A stretch of 64,000 bases of DNA from Acidovorax sp. 1608163 (GTDB lineage Bacteria > Pseudomonadota > Gammaproteobacteria > Burkholderiales > Burkholderiaceae_C): positions 3,606,501 to 3,670,500 of the forward strand of contig NZ_CP033069.1 of the NCBI RefSeq assembly GCF_003669015.1, written 5' to 3'. Shown piece by piece: positions 44,412 to 53,008 of the stretch. Below the pieces are notes generated by a model that was given only the letters and a program-made list of their open reading frames with translations, had not been told where the DNA came from and did no database searches. Each line of letters begins with the position of its first letter. The stretch's first letter is position 1. A program made the translations under genes and the position numbers.

Positions 44412-44494
44412 AGAAAATCACCACACTGCGCAGATGCCAAAATTCTGCAGCACCCGCCCCTTCCACCCACACCACCGCCCCACCACCACGCCCC

Positions 44495-46402
44495 ATGGAA
44501 CACGCACCCACCTGGCTCACCTACGGCTTTCTGTACCTGAGCGCCGCCGTCCTTGCCGTGCCCCTGGCCAAGGCGCTGGGCCTGGGCTCCATCATTGGCT
44601 ACCTGGCCGCAGGCATTGCCATCGGCCCCTGGGGGCTGGGGCTGGTGAGCAATGTGCAAGACATCCTGCACTTTGCCGAGTTTGGCGTGGTGCTCATGCT
44701 CTTTCTGGTGGGGCTGGAGCTGCAACCGAGTCGCCTGTGGGCGCTGCGCCGCCCCATTTTTGGCACCGGCACCGCCCAGGTGCTGGGCTGCGCGGCGGCG
44801 CTGTTTGCACTAGGCTGGCTGGCGGGGCTGCCCTGGCGCATCAGCCTGGTGGGCGCGCTGGGGCTGGCCCTGTCGTCCACCGCCATTGCGCTGCAGGTGC
44901 TGGCAGAGCGCAACCTCATGCGCACCAGCAGCGGGCAAGCGGGGTTTTCCATCCTGCTGTTCCAGGATGTGGCGGCCATCCCCATCCTGGCGATGCTGCC
45001 CATCCTGGGCGCAGCGGCGGGCGAAGGTGCAGGCCACACGCCCACCGATGTGGCGCTGGAGGCCCTCAAGATCGTCGGCGTGATCGGCGCCATCATCCTG
45101 GGCGGGCGCCTGCTGCTGCGCCCCCTGCTGCGCTGGATCGCCAAGAGCAAAACCCCTGAAATCTTCACCGCCGCCGCGCTGCTGCTGGTGGTGGGCATTG
45201 CCTACCTGATGGTGCTGGTGGGCCTGTCGATGGCGCTGGGCGCCTTCCTCGCCGGTGTGCTGCTGGCCGACAGCGAATACCGCCGCGAACTGGAGGCCGA
45301 CATCGAGCCCTTCAAAGGCCTGCTGCTCGGGCTGTTCTTCATCGCCGTGGGCATGAGCATCGACTTTGGCGTCATCCTGCGCTCTCCAGCCCTCATGGCG
45401 GCCATCCTGGTCGGCTTCCTCGCGGCCAAGGCCGTCGTCATCTACACGCTGGCCAAGCTGGTCAACATCCCCTACCAAGAGCGCCCCGTGTTCACCCTGC
45501 TGCTGGCCCAGGGCGGCGAGTTTGCGTTTGTGGTGTTCCAAGCCGCCGCCGGTGCCAACGTGTTTCCGGCAGAAACCGCCTCGCTGCTCATCGGCGCCGT
45601 GGCGTTGTCCATGCTGATCAGCCCGCTGCTGCTGGTGCTGCTGGACCGCGTGCTGCTGCGCCGCTACGCCCGCCTCAAGATCACGCCCCAGGCCGAAGAA
45701 ATCTCCGAGCCGCAAGAGGCGCCCATCATCATCGCGGGCTTCGGCCGCTACGGGCAGATCGTCTCGCGCGTGCTGCTGGCCGAGGGCATCCACACCACCG
45801 TGCTCGACCACAGCGTGGACATGCTGGAGGTGGCCCGCACCTTTGGCTACCGCGTGTTCTATGGCGACGCCACGCGGCTCGATCTGCTGCGCATCGCAGG
45901 CGCCGAGCGCGCCCGCATCCTGGTTGTGGCGGTGGACGACCCCGAGCAGTCCCTCAAAATCGCCAAGCTGGCGCGCGAACACTTCCCCCACCTGCAGATC
46001 GTGGCCCGCGCGCGCGACATCAGCCACTGGAACAAGCTGCGCGACCTGGGCGTGACGCTGGTGCAGCGTGAGCTGTTCGAGGCCAGCCTCAAAAGCGCCC
46101 ATACCGTGCTGGAGCTGATGGGCCTCTCCGCCGCCGAGGCCACCACCTTCACCGACCGCTTTCGCAAACACAACATTGCCCTGGCCGACCGCATGTACCC
46201 GCACCACAAAGACCAGGCCAAATACATCGCCGTGGCCCGCGAAGGCCGCAGCCAACTGGCCGAGCAGATGGCCAAAGAGCGGCAGGAGAGCGCGGCGCTG
46301 CATGCATCAGGCGCGGCGTACCCGGGGTATGGCGGGGTGGAAGAGGCGGGGGAAAGCGGTGAGCCTGCCCATGCCAATCATTCAGACAAAAATAGGCTCT
46401 AG
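44495..46402 (+). CDS. KefB/KefC-like monovalent cation:proton antiporter
   Basis: A 635-residue CPA2 protein. About twelve helices (LGLGSIIGYLAAGIAIGPWG; GLALSSTAIALQVLAERNLM; SILLFQDVAAIPILAMLPIL, which contains the exchange aspartate) are followed by an RCK/TrkA-N domain with IIIAGFGRYGQIVSRVLLAE, the nucleotide motif. It resembles glutathione-gated potassium efflux proteins that acidify the cytoplasm under electrophile attack. No kefF/kefG ancillary gene adjoins. Confidence 0.94.
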   Translation: MEHAPTWLTYGFLYLSAAVLAVPLAKALGLGSIIGYLAAGIAIGPWGLGLVSNVQDILHFAEFGVVLMLFLVGLELQPSRLWALRRPIFGTGTAQVLGCAAALFALGWLAGLPWRISLVGALGLALSSTAIALQVLAERNLMRTSSGQAGFSILLFQDVAAIPILAMLPILGAAAGEGAGHTPTDVALEALKIVGVIGAIILGGRLLLRPLLRWIAKSKTPEIFTAAALLLVVGIAYLMVLVGLSMALGAFLAGVLLADSEYRRELEADIEPFKGLLLGLFFIAVGMSIDFGVILRSPALMAAILVGFLAAKAVVIYTLAKLVNIPYQERPVFTLLLAQGGEFAFVVFQAAAGANVFPAETASLLIGAVALSMLISPLLLVLLDRVLLRRYARLKITPQAEEISEPQEAPIIIAGFGRYGQIVSRVLLAEGIHTTVLDHSVDMLEVARTFGYRVFYGDATRLDLLRIAGAERARILVVAVDDPEQSLKIAKLAREHFPHLQIVARARDISHWNKLRDLGVTLVQRELFEASLKSAHTVLELMGLSAAEATTFTDRFRKHNIALADRMYPHHKDQAKYIAVAREGRSQLAEQMAKERQESAALHASGAAYPGYGGVEEAGESGEPAHANHSDKNRL

Positions 46403-46410
46403 GGCGCATC

Positions 46411-46442
46411 TAAAAAGCGCTAGCAGCTATATTTTCAATAGC
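46411..46442 (-). repeat. Dispersed palindromic repeat copy
   Basis: On the minus strand GCTATTGAAAATATAGC is followed by TGCTAGCGCTTTTTA. It sits nine bases after the stop of the KefB/C-like gene. Confidence 0.85.
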
Positions 46443-46500
46443 AAATCAACACCGCCTGGCTTGCCAAGCCGCAGCTGCTTCGCCTACCCACCAGCACCCC

Positions 46501-46797
46501 ATGCTCTTTGCCGTGATCTTCACCGACAAGCCCGGCTGCAGCGATATCCGCGCCGCCCAACTCCCAGCGCACATTGCGTGGCTTGAGGCGCACAAAGACA
46601 TCATCCCCGTGGGCGGCTCCTTGCGCGCCGAGCCCGGGGCGGTTCCGAAGGGCGGACTGTGGCTCGCAGAGGCCGAATCCAAAGTCCAGATCGAGGCTTT
46701 GCTCCAGACTGACCCATTTTTTACTGCAGGCCTGCGCCAACACTACGAGATCCTCCATTGGTCCAAAGCCAACGACGCGCGCAAGGTGCTGATCTGA
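46501..46797 (+). CDS. YciI-family protein
   Basis: A 98-residue dimeric alpha/beta (ferredoxin-like) protein. MLFAVIFTDKPGCSDIRAAQ, the conserved His in LPAHIAWLEAHKDIIPVGGS and DPFFTAGLRQHYEILHW are characteristic of YciI. The family is related to dechlorinases and muconolactone isomerases, but the reaction of YciI itself is not known. Confidence 0.93.
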   Translation: MLFAVIFTDKPGCSDIRAAQLPAHIAWLEAHKDIIPVGGSLRAEPGAVPKGGLWLAEAESKVQIEALLQTDPFFTAGLRQHYEILHWSKANDARKVLI

Positions 46798-47461
46798 GCG
46801 GGCCCGTGCAGAGGCGTTTCAACCCTTGTCATCGCATTGCGCCAACGCATCTTGGAACCGCGTTGGCTGCGCCTACGAGGCCTTCGGAGGTAGTCTTGGT
46901 CTCTGCGAGCCGCGGGGCAGGATTCGACCAGCAGCAGTCGATCGCGATAGAGGAAAGCGGACGTTAAAGTCGGAGTTGACAGGTGACCGGCAGGGAGATC
47001 CGGAGCGAAGCGAACGCTCCCCGACGGGCGTCCGTGTTGAAAGACCTGCTAGACCGAAGCCTCACGGAAGACCCTTCGCCCTAACGGGCACCTCAGCAGC
47101 CCGAGGCCCGAGCGGTACGTCTCTTCCCGCGCCAACACGCTGGCGGCGCAAGACCTCACCTCTGTGGAGAGACAGCAGCTCCAAAAACAGATCACGGAGA
47201 AGCGCCTCAGGTCGCAAAAGGCTACCTAGCGTTACATCGGGAGCACCCTTCAACGCGCGGTGAAGCCAGCGCGGAGCAACTTGGCCGGTTGTCCCCCACT
47301 CGTCGCACAACCAGCGCGCAACTTGCTGCTTTCCTGGAGAAAGCAGGTGCAAATTTTGGGACAGAAGTTGCAGCATGGAGTCACGTCTTGGCATTGCGGT
47401 CCAACCTGGCACATTTTGCGGAACCTACGAGTTAGGCAAACCCTTGCGGAGCATTTTGAAC
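46798..47461. other. Unassigned accessory stretch before IS copy 2
   Basis: About 660 bp without a gene I can name. One plus-strand frame from about 47050 to 47229 reads protein-like (ANTLAAQDLTSVERQQLQKQ, then ITEKRLRSQKAT and stop) but lacks a start codon and ribosome binding site, so it may be the end of a decayed or frameshifted gene. Small hairpins occur, for example GGAGCG-N7-CGCTCC near 47002. The IS at 47462 limits the region. Confidence 0.4.
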
Positions 47462-47521
47462 TGGACTTCACCCGGTTCAATAGACACCTATCAAGGTCGA
47501 AATTGAACTGGAGAGTGAGAA

Positions 47522-47802
47522 ATGAAGAGAGTGCGATACCCGGCTGAGTTCAAGGCAGAAGCCGTCAAACAGGTGACCGAGCGTGGTCATGGGGTAGTGG
47601 ATGTAGCCAAGCGATTGGGCATGTCGGACAAAAGCCTGTACCTGTGGGTGCGGCTTGCCAAAGAGCAATCGAGCGCAGGGGGGCAGAGACAAGCCAGCTC
47701 AAGGCCGAGGTATCCCGGCTCAAAGCGGAGCTCAAAAGGGCCAATGAGGAGCGCGACATCCTAAAAAAGGCCGCAACGTACTTTGCCAAGCTGTCCGGGT
47801 GA
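47522..47802 (+). pseudogene. IS3-family OrfA, frameshifted copy
   Basis: The same DNA-binding subunit as in copy 1, but the internal G run has six bases instead of seven. The frame changes after SAGG and reads out of phase to a stop at 47764. The coiled-coil part and the slippery A6G site are present in the DNA but out of frame. This would block production of OrfAB by copy 2, unless it is a sequencing error. Confidence 0.85.
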
Positions 47803-48659
47803 AGTACGCATTCATGGCCGAACATAAAGGCCAGTTCCGGCTCAGCAGCATGTGCCGCGTTCTGCGCGTACAGCGCAGTGGCTATTACGCTTGGAAGGCC
47901 AATCCAAAGTCCAAACGCGCCTTAGCCGACGATGTCTTGCTGGCAAGCATTCGGCAATCCTTTGACGACAGCCACGGGATTTATGGAAGCCCACGCATCC
48001 TGCGGGACTTGCGAGAGGACGGTATGGCGTGCGGTCAAAAACGTGTAGCACGCCTGATGCGCCAGGCCCAACTGCGCTCAGTGCGTGGTTACAAGCGGCC
48101 ACGCTACCGAGTCGGTCTTCCTGCGACTGCCGCACCGAACCGGTTGCAACGTGAGTTCACGGTCACGCTACCGAACCAAGTGTGGGTCACCGACATTACC
48201 TATATCCGAACCCATGAGGGCTGGTTGTACCTAACGGCCGTAATTGACCTGTACTCGCGCATGGTGGTCGGCTGGGCGATGAACTCCAGCATGGCTACAG
48301 AGTTGGTGTTGGATGCGCTCACGATGGCAGTGTGGCGCAGGCGCCCAACGGGTCCAGTGATGATCCATTCCGACCAAGGAAGTCAGTTTGGCAGTGACGA
48401 CTTCGCCCGCTGGTGCAAGGACAACCAATTGGTGCCAAGCATGAGCCGACGTGGAAACTGTTGGGACAACGCGGTAGCAGAGTCCTTCTTCAGCAGCTTG
48501 AAGAAGGAGAGAATCAAACGCCATATCTATGCCACCAGGCAAGACGCCAAGTCAGATGTGTTTGACTACATCGAAGGTTTTTACAATCGAATCCGTCGGC
48601 ACAGTCACCTAGACCAACTGAGTCCGCTGGCATTCGAACAACTTCGAAACGGAAGTTGA
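47799..48659 (+). CDS. IS3-family transposase OrfB (integrase core), copy 2
   Basis: 286 residues, identical to OrfB of copy 1, with the DDE residues in WVTDITYI, IHSDQGSQ and NAVAESFFSSLKKE. It starts at a GTG overlapping the end of orfA. It may still provide an inhibitor or act with OrfA from copy 1. Confidence 0.95.
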   Translation: MKYAFMAEHKGQFRLSSMCRVLRVQRSGYYAWKANPKSKRALADDVLLASIRQSFDDSHGIYGSPRILRDLREDGMACGQKRVARLMRQAQLRSVRGYKRPRYRVGLPATAAPNRLQREFTVTLPNQVWVTDITYIRTHEGWLYLTAVIDLYSRMVVGWAMNSSMATELVLDALTMAVWRRRPTGPVMIHSDQGSQFGSDDFARWCKDNQLVPSMSRRGNCWDNAVAESFFSSLKKERIKRHIYATRQDAKSDVFDYIEGFYNRIRRHSHLDQLSPLAFEQLRNGS

Positions 48660-48818
48660 AATATGTCTACGAAACCGGGTGAAGTCCAAACCTTATATCT
48701 TGCTCGGGTGGTTCTCGGATTTGGCTCGTGTTTTGCACCAGAAGCCAACGGGTAGTAAATCACCGGCAGCTTTGGAGTAGTTTTGTGCATTGGCGGCTTA
48801 GGACACCGCCCCCAAGGT

Positions 48819-49088
48819 TCAGCAAAGCCCCATTGCCCGCATAAAAGGGAGAAGTTGCACATGTATCGTATTCGCGGAGTTCAGCATTCCACTGCGCGAA
48901 TAGATAGTGCGGCCGGATTCAGCATCTAGCACCTCAGCGTGATAGTCGCCCGCCTCCCAGCAAGTCACGCGGCCGCAGACGTTGAGTGAGTCCACATCAA
49001 CGCGGGCTGAAGGATTGTCAGAAGGCACGGCCACCGTGACTTTTGCGCCAGGGATTGACTTCGCCCACACGAGAAATTGCTGCAGCAC
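48819..49088 (-). CDS. Possible immunity protein (TriTu-like)
   Basis: An 89-residue protein opening at GTG 49088 with GGGGAG about 14 bases upstream. The pattern NPSARVDVDSLNVCGRVTCW, then EAGDYHAEVLDAESGRTIYS resembles small immunity proteins of polymorphic toxin systems (the TriTu group as I recall it). It has no signal peptide or membrane segment. It lies 72 bp after an Imm35-type gene on the same strand, and no toxin is encoded next to it. The family call is tentative. Confidence 0.5.
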   Translation of the reverse strand: MLQQFLVWAKSIPGAKVTVAVPSDNPSARVDVDSLNVCGRVTCWEAGDYHAEVLDAESGRTIYSRSGMLNSANTIHVQLLPFMRAMGLC

Positions 49089-49160
49089 CTCACCATCTCC
49101 CCTGTCGAATTCTGTCCTCGATCGCTCTACACGCTGGGCCTCTCATCATCTGCGGCGGAG

Positions 49161-49433
49161 TCAAAGGGTTGCCACTTGCTCTTCCCAACCCAACTGCGTA
49201 CCTAGCAGATGGACTTCGCCATCATGGTTGATGAAGATTGGACCGTTGCCTGCGAGTGCTGTGGAAGGCAACTGCGTAACGATGAATTCTTCCGAGTTGT
49301 AGAAGAAAACCCATCCATTTGCCGTGTCTGCAGTGAGTTCCGGCCGCATGGATAGAGTACAGCCTGCATCCCTCTGCAGCCGTTCAATCTGCTCACGCGC
49401 CAACGCTGTCGCTGCATCACGGGTGATAGTCAC
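49161..49433 (-). CDS. Imm35/YrhB-type immunity protein
   Basis: A 90-residue protein. I prefer GTG 49433, with AAAAGGGG eight bases upstream; the frame is open to 49520. An N-terminal helix (TITRDAATALAREQIERLQR) is followed by the Imm35/YrhB hallmark NGWVFFYNSEEFIVTQ, then ALAGNGPIFINHDGEVHLLG. Imm35 proteins neutralise polymorphic or type VI effectors. The adjacent second immunity-like gene and the missing toxin suggest an orphan immunity set, perhaps left after loss of the toxin gene near the IS. Confidence 0.75.
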   Translation of the reverse strand: MTITRDAATALAREQIERLQRDAGCTLSMRPELTADTANGWVFFYNSEEFIVTQLPSTALAGNGPIFINHDGEVHLLGTQLGWEEQVATL

Positions 49434-49503
49434 TTCGGAACCCCTTTTCTGTCCGAATTCTGCCTCAGCGCAGTCCACCTCCCAGCCATTCCAAAGACCA
49501 ACA

Positions 49504-49524
49504 ACAAGAACCATTCTCAATTAA
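49504..49524. promoter_or_regulatory. Likely Fur box of siderophore operon 2
   Basis: On the minus strand TAATTGAGAATGGTTCTTG resembles the Fur operator (AATGAGAAT-type halves around GAGAAT-GGTTCT). It lies about 115 bp before the TonB receptor gene at 49639. Iron-dependent repression is inferred. Confidence 0.6.
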
Positions 49525-49638
49525 AGATAGAATCGCGCACTCCCTTTAGCGCAGGGTTTTCACCCTTCGCGCTCCGTCCCGCCAGCCAGCGTTCCGACCA
49601 CGCAAGCCCGCGCTCTTGCTCTTGCCTCGGAACCGCTC

Positions 49639-51762
49639 ATGTCCCTGCCTCCTCTGGCCCTTCGGCCTTCCCGCATCGCGCGCCGCTTTGCGCTGACGCC
49701 CATCGCTTTGTGCCTGGCACAAGCCGCCGCCGCGCAGACTCCGTCCACCGACGCCGCCCCTCAACTCCAAGAAGTCCGCATCAACGCCAGCACCGAACAA
49801 GACATGGGCTTTGCCCCGGTGGAGGCGCAGACGGCCAGCAAAGCGCCCATGCGGCGGCTGGAGACGCCGCAGTCGGTCAGCGTGGTCACGCGCGAGCAGA
49901 TGGAGTCGCGGCAGATCACCAACGTGCAGCAGGCGCTGCAGACGGTGGCGGGCGTGAGCCCGGTCAACTTTGGGCGCCGGGGGTTTGATGACTTGAACAT
50001 CCGGGGCTTTCGCTCCACCGAATCCATCCTGGTCGATGGCCTGGTGCAAAGCCCCGGCATGTGGGCCAAGCTGCAGCCTTATGGCTACGAGCGGTTTGAG
50101 GTGCTCAAGGGCTCGGCCTCGGTGCTCTACGGCCAGGTGCAGCCGGGCGGCATCGTCAACGCGGTGAGCAAGCGGCCCAAGAAAGAGGCGCTGAGCGAAG
50201 TGGGCATGGAGGTGGGCAGCTTTGGCCAGCGCACGCTGCAGGCAGACATCAACCGGCCACTGTCTGAATCGGGCAAGACAGCGCTGCGCATCAACGCGCA
50301 GGTCTCCAACGCCGACGACCCTACGCAGTTCGTGTACCGCAAGGACCGGTGGTTTGCGCCGTCGCTCTCCATCGACCTGGGCGCGCAGACCGACCTGGTG
50401 CTGTTTGCCACTTACAGCCAAAGCCAGTGGATGCGCCAGCAGGGCATCACGCCCTACGGCACGCTGCTGCCCAACCGCAACGGCACGCTGCCCGTCACCC
50501 TGTTCACGGGCGACCCGAGCTTTGGGGGGTATGACGTGGAGAGCACCACCGTGGGCTATGCGCTGGAGCACAAGCTGTCGGACACCATGACCTTCCGCCA
50601 GAACGTGCGCTACGAGAGCGAGAAGGGCACGGGCAACTTTGTCTCCAACCAGGCACTGCAGGCCAACCAGCGGCTGCAGAACCGCCAGGCGACGCGCCAG
50701 TACATGGACTACGACCTGCTGGCCACCGACACCTCGCTGCTGTCGCGCTTTGAGGCGCTGGGCGTGAAACACCAGCTGGTGACAGGGCTGGACGTGCGCA
50801 GCGGTCACTCTTACCAGGCGCAGCGCCGCTGCACCATTGGCGCGCTCGATCTGTTCAACCCGGTCTATGGCGTGGCCGCCACCTGCCCCATCAACCTGAC
50901 CAGCGATGCGCCCGAAAAGCTCAACGTGATGGGCCTGTATGCGCAAGACCAGATCAAGTTCGGCCAGGGCTGGACGGCCCTGGTGGGCCTGCGCCGCGAT
51001 TGGTCGACCAACGACATCGATGACCGGGTGGCCGCCAAACAAACCCGCCAAAAGGACAGCGCCACGACGCTGTCTGCGGGCCTGGTGTATGAGTTCAAGC
51101 CCGGCTGGTCGGCGTATGGCAGCTATGGCGAATCGTTCCTGCCGGTGTCGGGCCTCACGTTTGGTGGCACGCCGTTTGTGCCAGAGACAGGCAAGCAGTG
51201 GGAGGCCGGGGTAAAGTACGAGGCGCCCGGTGGCCAGCTCACCGGCGCACTCGCCGTGTTTGACCTAGTGCGCAACAACGTGACCACGGCCGACCTGGTG
51301 AACACCGGCTTCAGCGTGGCCACGGGCCAGCAGCGCGCACGCGGCCTGGAGGCCGAACTGGGCGCCGACCTGAAGAATGGCTGGAAGCTCACCAGCGCCT
51401 ACACCTACACGCAGACCAAGGTCACGCGCGACAACAACGCCGCCATCGTGGGCCTGCCGCTGAACCTCACGCCGCGCCACACGCTCACCGCCTGGGCAAC
51501 CTACAAGCTGCCGCAGGCCCCGCGTGTGACGCTGGGCATGGGCGGGCGGTATGTGAGCGAGCAGATCGGCTCCTACCCCTTCACGCTGCCGTCGTACTTT
51601 GTGGCCGACCTGTCCGTCAGCTACGTGGGCGAAAACTATCGCATCACAGCCGGTGTGAAGAACCTGTTCGACAAGGCGTACTACGACGGCGCCATCAACG
51701 CCAACGTGGTCTCGCCCTCGCTGCCGCGCAACTTCAGCGTGGGGCTGACGTACTTCTTCTGA
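49639..51762 (+). CDS. TonB-dependent siderophore receptor (FhuA-like)
   Basis: A 707-residue outer-membrane receptor. The signal peptide (SRIARRFALTPIALCLAQAA) is followed by a TonB-box-like LQEVRINAS, a plug (LETPQSVSVVTREQMESRQI; NVQQALQTVAGVSP; LYGQVQPGGIVNAVSKRPKK) and a 22-strand barrel that ends in VGLTYFF. The plug block resembles ferrichrome-type (FhuA) and hydroxamate receptors. It heads an operon with a PepSY membrane protein, which is usual for siderophore uptake with periplasmic or inner-membrane reduction. Confidence 0.95.
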   Translation: MSLPPLALRPSRIARRFALTPIALCLAQAAAAQTPSTDAAPQLQEVRINASTEQDMGFAPVEAQTASKAPMRRLETPQSVSVVTREQMESRQITNVQQALQTVAGVSPVNFGRRGFDDLNIRGFRSTESILVDGLVQSPGMWAKLQPYGYERFEVLKGSASVLYGQVQPGGIVNAVSKRPKKEALSEVGMEVGSFGQRTLQADINRPLSESGKTALRINAQVSNADDPTQFVYRKDRWFAPSLSIDLGAQTDLVLFATYSQSQWMRQQGITPYGTLLPNRNGTLPVTLFTGDPSFGGYDVESTTVGYALEHKLSDTMTFRQNVRYESEKGTGNFVSNQALQANQRLQNRQATRQYMDYDLLATDTSLLSRFEALGVKHQLVTGLDVRSGHSYQAQRRCTIGALDLFNPVYGVAATCPINLTSDAPEKLNVMGLYAQDQIKFGQGWTALVGLRRDWSTNDIDDRVAAKQTRQKDSATTLSAGLVYEFKPGWSAYGSYGESFLPVSGLTFGGTPFVPETGKQWEAGVKYEAPGGQLTGALAVFDLVRNNVTTADLVNTGFSVATGQQRARGLEAELGADLKNGWKLTSAYTYTQTKVTRDNNAAIVGLPLNLTPRHTLTAWATYKLPQAPRVTLGMGGRYVSEQIGSYPFTLPSYFVADLSVSYVGENYRITAGVKNLFDKAYYDGAINANVVSPSLPRNFSVGLTYFF

Positions 51763-51796
51763 CCCTGCCGCGACCGACCCTGCCCGCAAGCCGCCC

Positions 51797-52969
51797 ATGA
51801 CCAGCCAGCGCACCCTGAACCGCCTTTTTGTCCTGCACTCCTGGGCGGGCATCGTCACGGGGTTGCTGATGTTCATCGTGTGCTTCTCGGGCGCGGTGGT
51901 GGTGTTCAAGAACGAGATCGACCTGTGGGCCAACCCATCGCTGGCCCAGCTGCCGCGTTCTGACAAGCCCGCCCCGCTGGACGCGGTGCTGGCGCAGCTG
52001 CAGGCCCGCTACCCCGGCGCCATGGTGGAGACCATCGCGCTGCCCGATGCCATCAACCCCCACTATTTCGCCTTTGTGCGCGAGCCTGGGGCACCGGCCA
52101 CCACCCGCACCAAGGTCGCGCTGCGCGCTGACACCGGCGCGGTGGTGGGCCCGGTGGACAGCCAGCTCGGCCAGTACCTGCGCATGCTGCATGTGTTCCT
52201 GTTCTTCGGGCCCCGGTGGATCGTGGGTTTTCTGGGGGCGGCCATGCTGGTGCTGATTGCCACCGGCATCGTCATCCACCGCAAGATCCTGGCAGAGCTG
52301 TTCACACAGCGCTGGGGCCGCAGCCTGCGCGTGGTGATGTCGGACCTGCACAAATGCGTGGGCATCTGGGGCCTGGGCTTTCACATCCTGATTGCGGGCA
52401 CAGGCGCCTGGATGGGGCTGGCGCCACTGTTTGAGCAGAGCTTCAAGTACCTGACCGCACCCGCATCCACACCGCTGGCAACGGCCGACGGCGCAGCGGC
52501 CTCTCGCAAAGCCGCAGCGGCAGCCCCGGCGCCCATGCTGTCGCTGGATGCGCTGTACGCCGCCGCGCAGCAAGCGGCCCCGGGTTTGCAAGCGCGCTAT
52601 GCATCGCTGCAGCGCTGGGGCACTGCCAGCGCCAGTGTGGCCTTCACCGGCAGCCTGCAAGGGCATTTGCTGAGCACGGCCAGGGTAGAGGCAAACGCTG
52701 CCTCCGGCGCCATCACCCGCGTGCACGACCCGCGCACCCAGGGGTTCTGGTCGCAATTCAATGGCCTGATGGAGCCGCTGCACTTTGGTGACTTTGGCGG
52801 GCTCACGCTGAAGTGGCTCTACTTTGTGCTGGGCATGACGCCCGCGTTTTTGTCCATCTCTGGCACCCTGATCTGGCTGGATTCACGCCAGCAGCGCCGC
52901 CGCACTGCCGTGCCTGCGCACACGGCGCGGCCCGCTGGGCGTGCCACTGCGGACGCTGCCGCGCCCTGA
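51797..52969 (+). CDS. PepSY-TM membrane protein (siderophore uptake accessory)
   Basis: A 390-residue protein with four membrane segments: LHSWAGIVTGLLMFIVCFSG near the N-terminus, PRWIVGFLGAAMLVLIATGI, LHKCVGIWGLGFHILIAGTG, and LKWLYFVLGMTPAFLSISGT close to the end. Two periplasmic PepSY-like parts lie between. Paired histidines in the helices could bind haem, and related proteins are thought to reduce ferric siderophores. It starts 34 bp after the receptor gene, as second gene of the operon. Confidence 0.92.
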   Translation: MTSQRTLNRLFVLHSWAGIVTGLLMFIVCFSGAVVVFKNEIDLWANPSLAQLPRSDKPAPLDAVLAQLQARYPGAMVETIALPDAINPHYFAFVREPGAPATTRTKVALRADTGAVVGPVDSQLGQYLRMLHVFLFFGPRWIVGFLGAAMLVLIATGIVIHRKILAELFTQRWGRSLRVVMSDLHKCVGIWGLGFHILIAGTGAWMGLAPLFEQSFKYLTAPASTPLATADGAAASRKAAAAAPAPMLSLDALYAAAQQAAPGLQARYASLQRWGTASASVAFTGSLQGHLLSTARVEANAASGAITRVHDPRTQGFWSQFNGLMEPLHFGDFGGLTLKWLYFVLGMTPAFLSISGTLIWLDSRQQRRRTAVPAHTARPAGRATADAAAP

Positions 52970-53008
52970 CCATCCATCGCCTGACACATCGCCCCTGCAC
53001 ACGGCCCC

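Larger units (their letters stand above)
47462..48688 (+). mobile_element. IS3-family insertion sequence, copy 2
   Basis: A 1227-bp element, inverted relative to copy 1 at 4370-5597, with the same ends (TGGACTTCACCCGGTT). It is flanked by the direct repeat AAC on both sides (47459-47461 and 48689-48691), the 3-bp target duplication expected for IS3 elements. One base is missing from the G run in orfA compared with copy 1. Confidence 0.95.
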
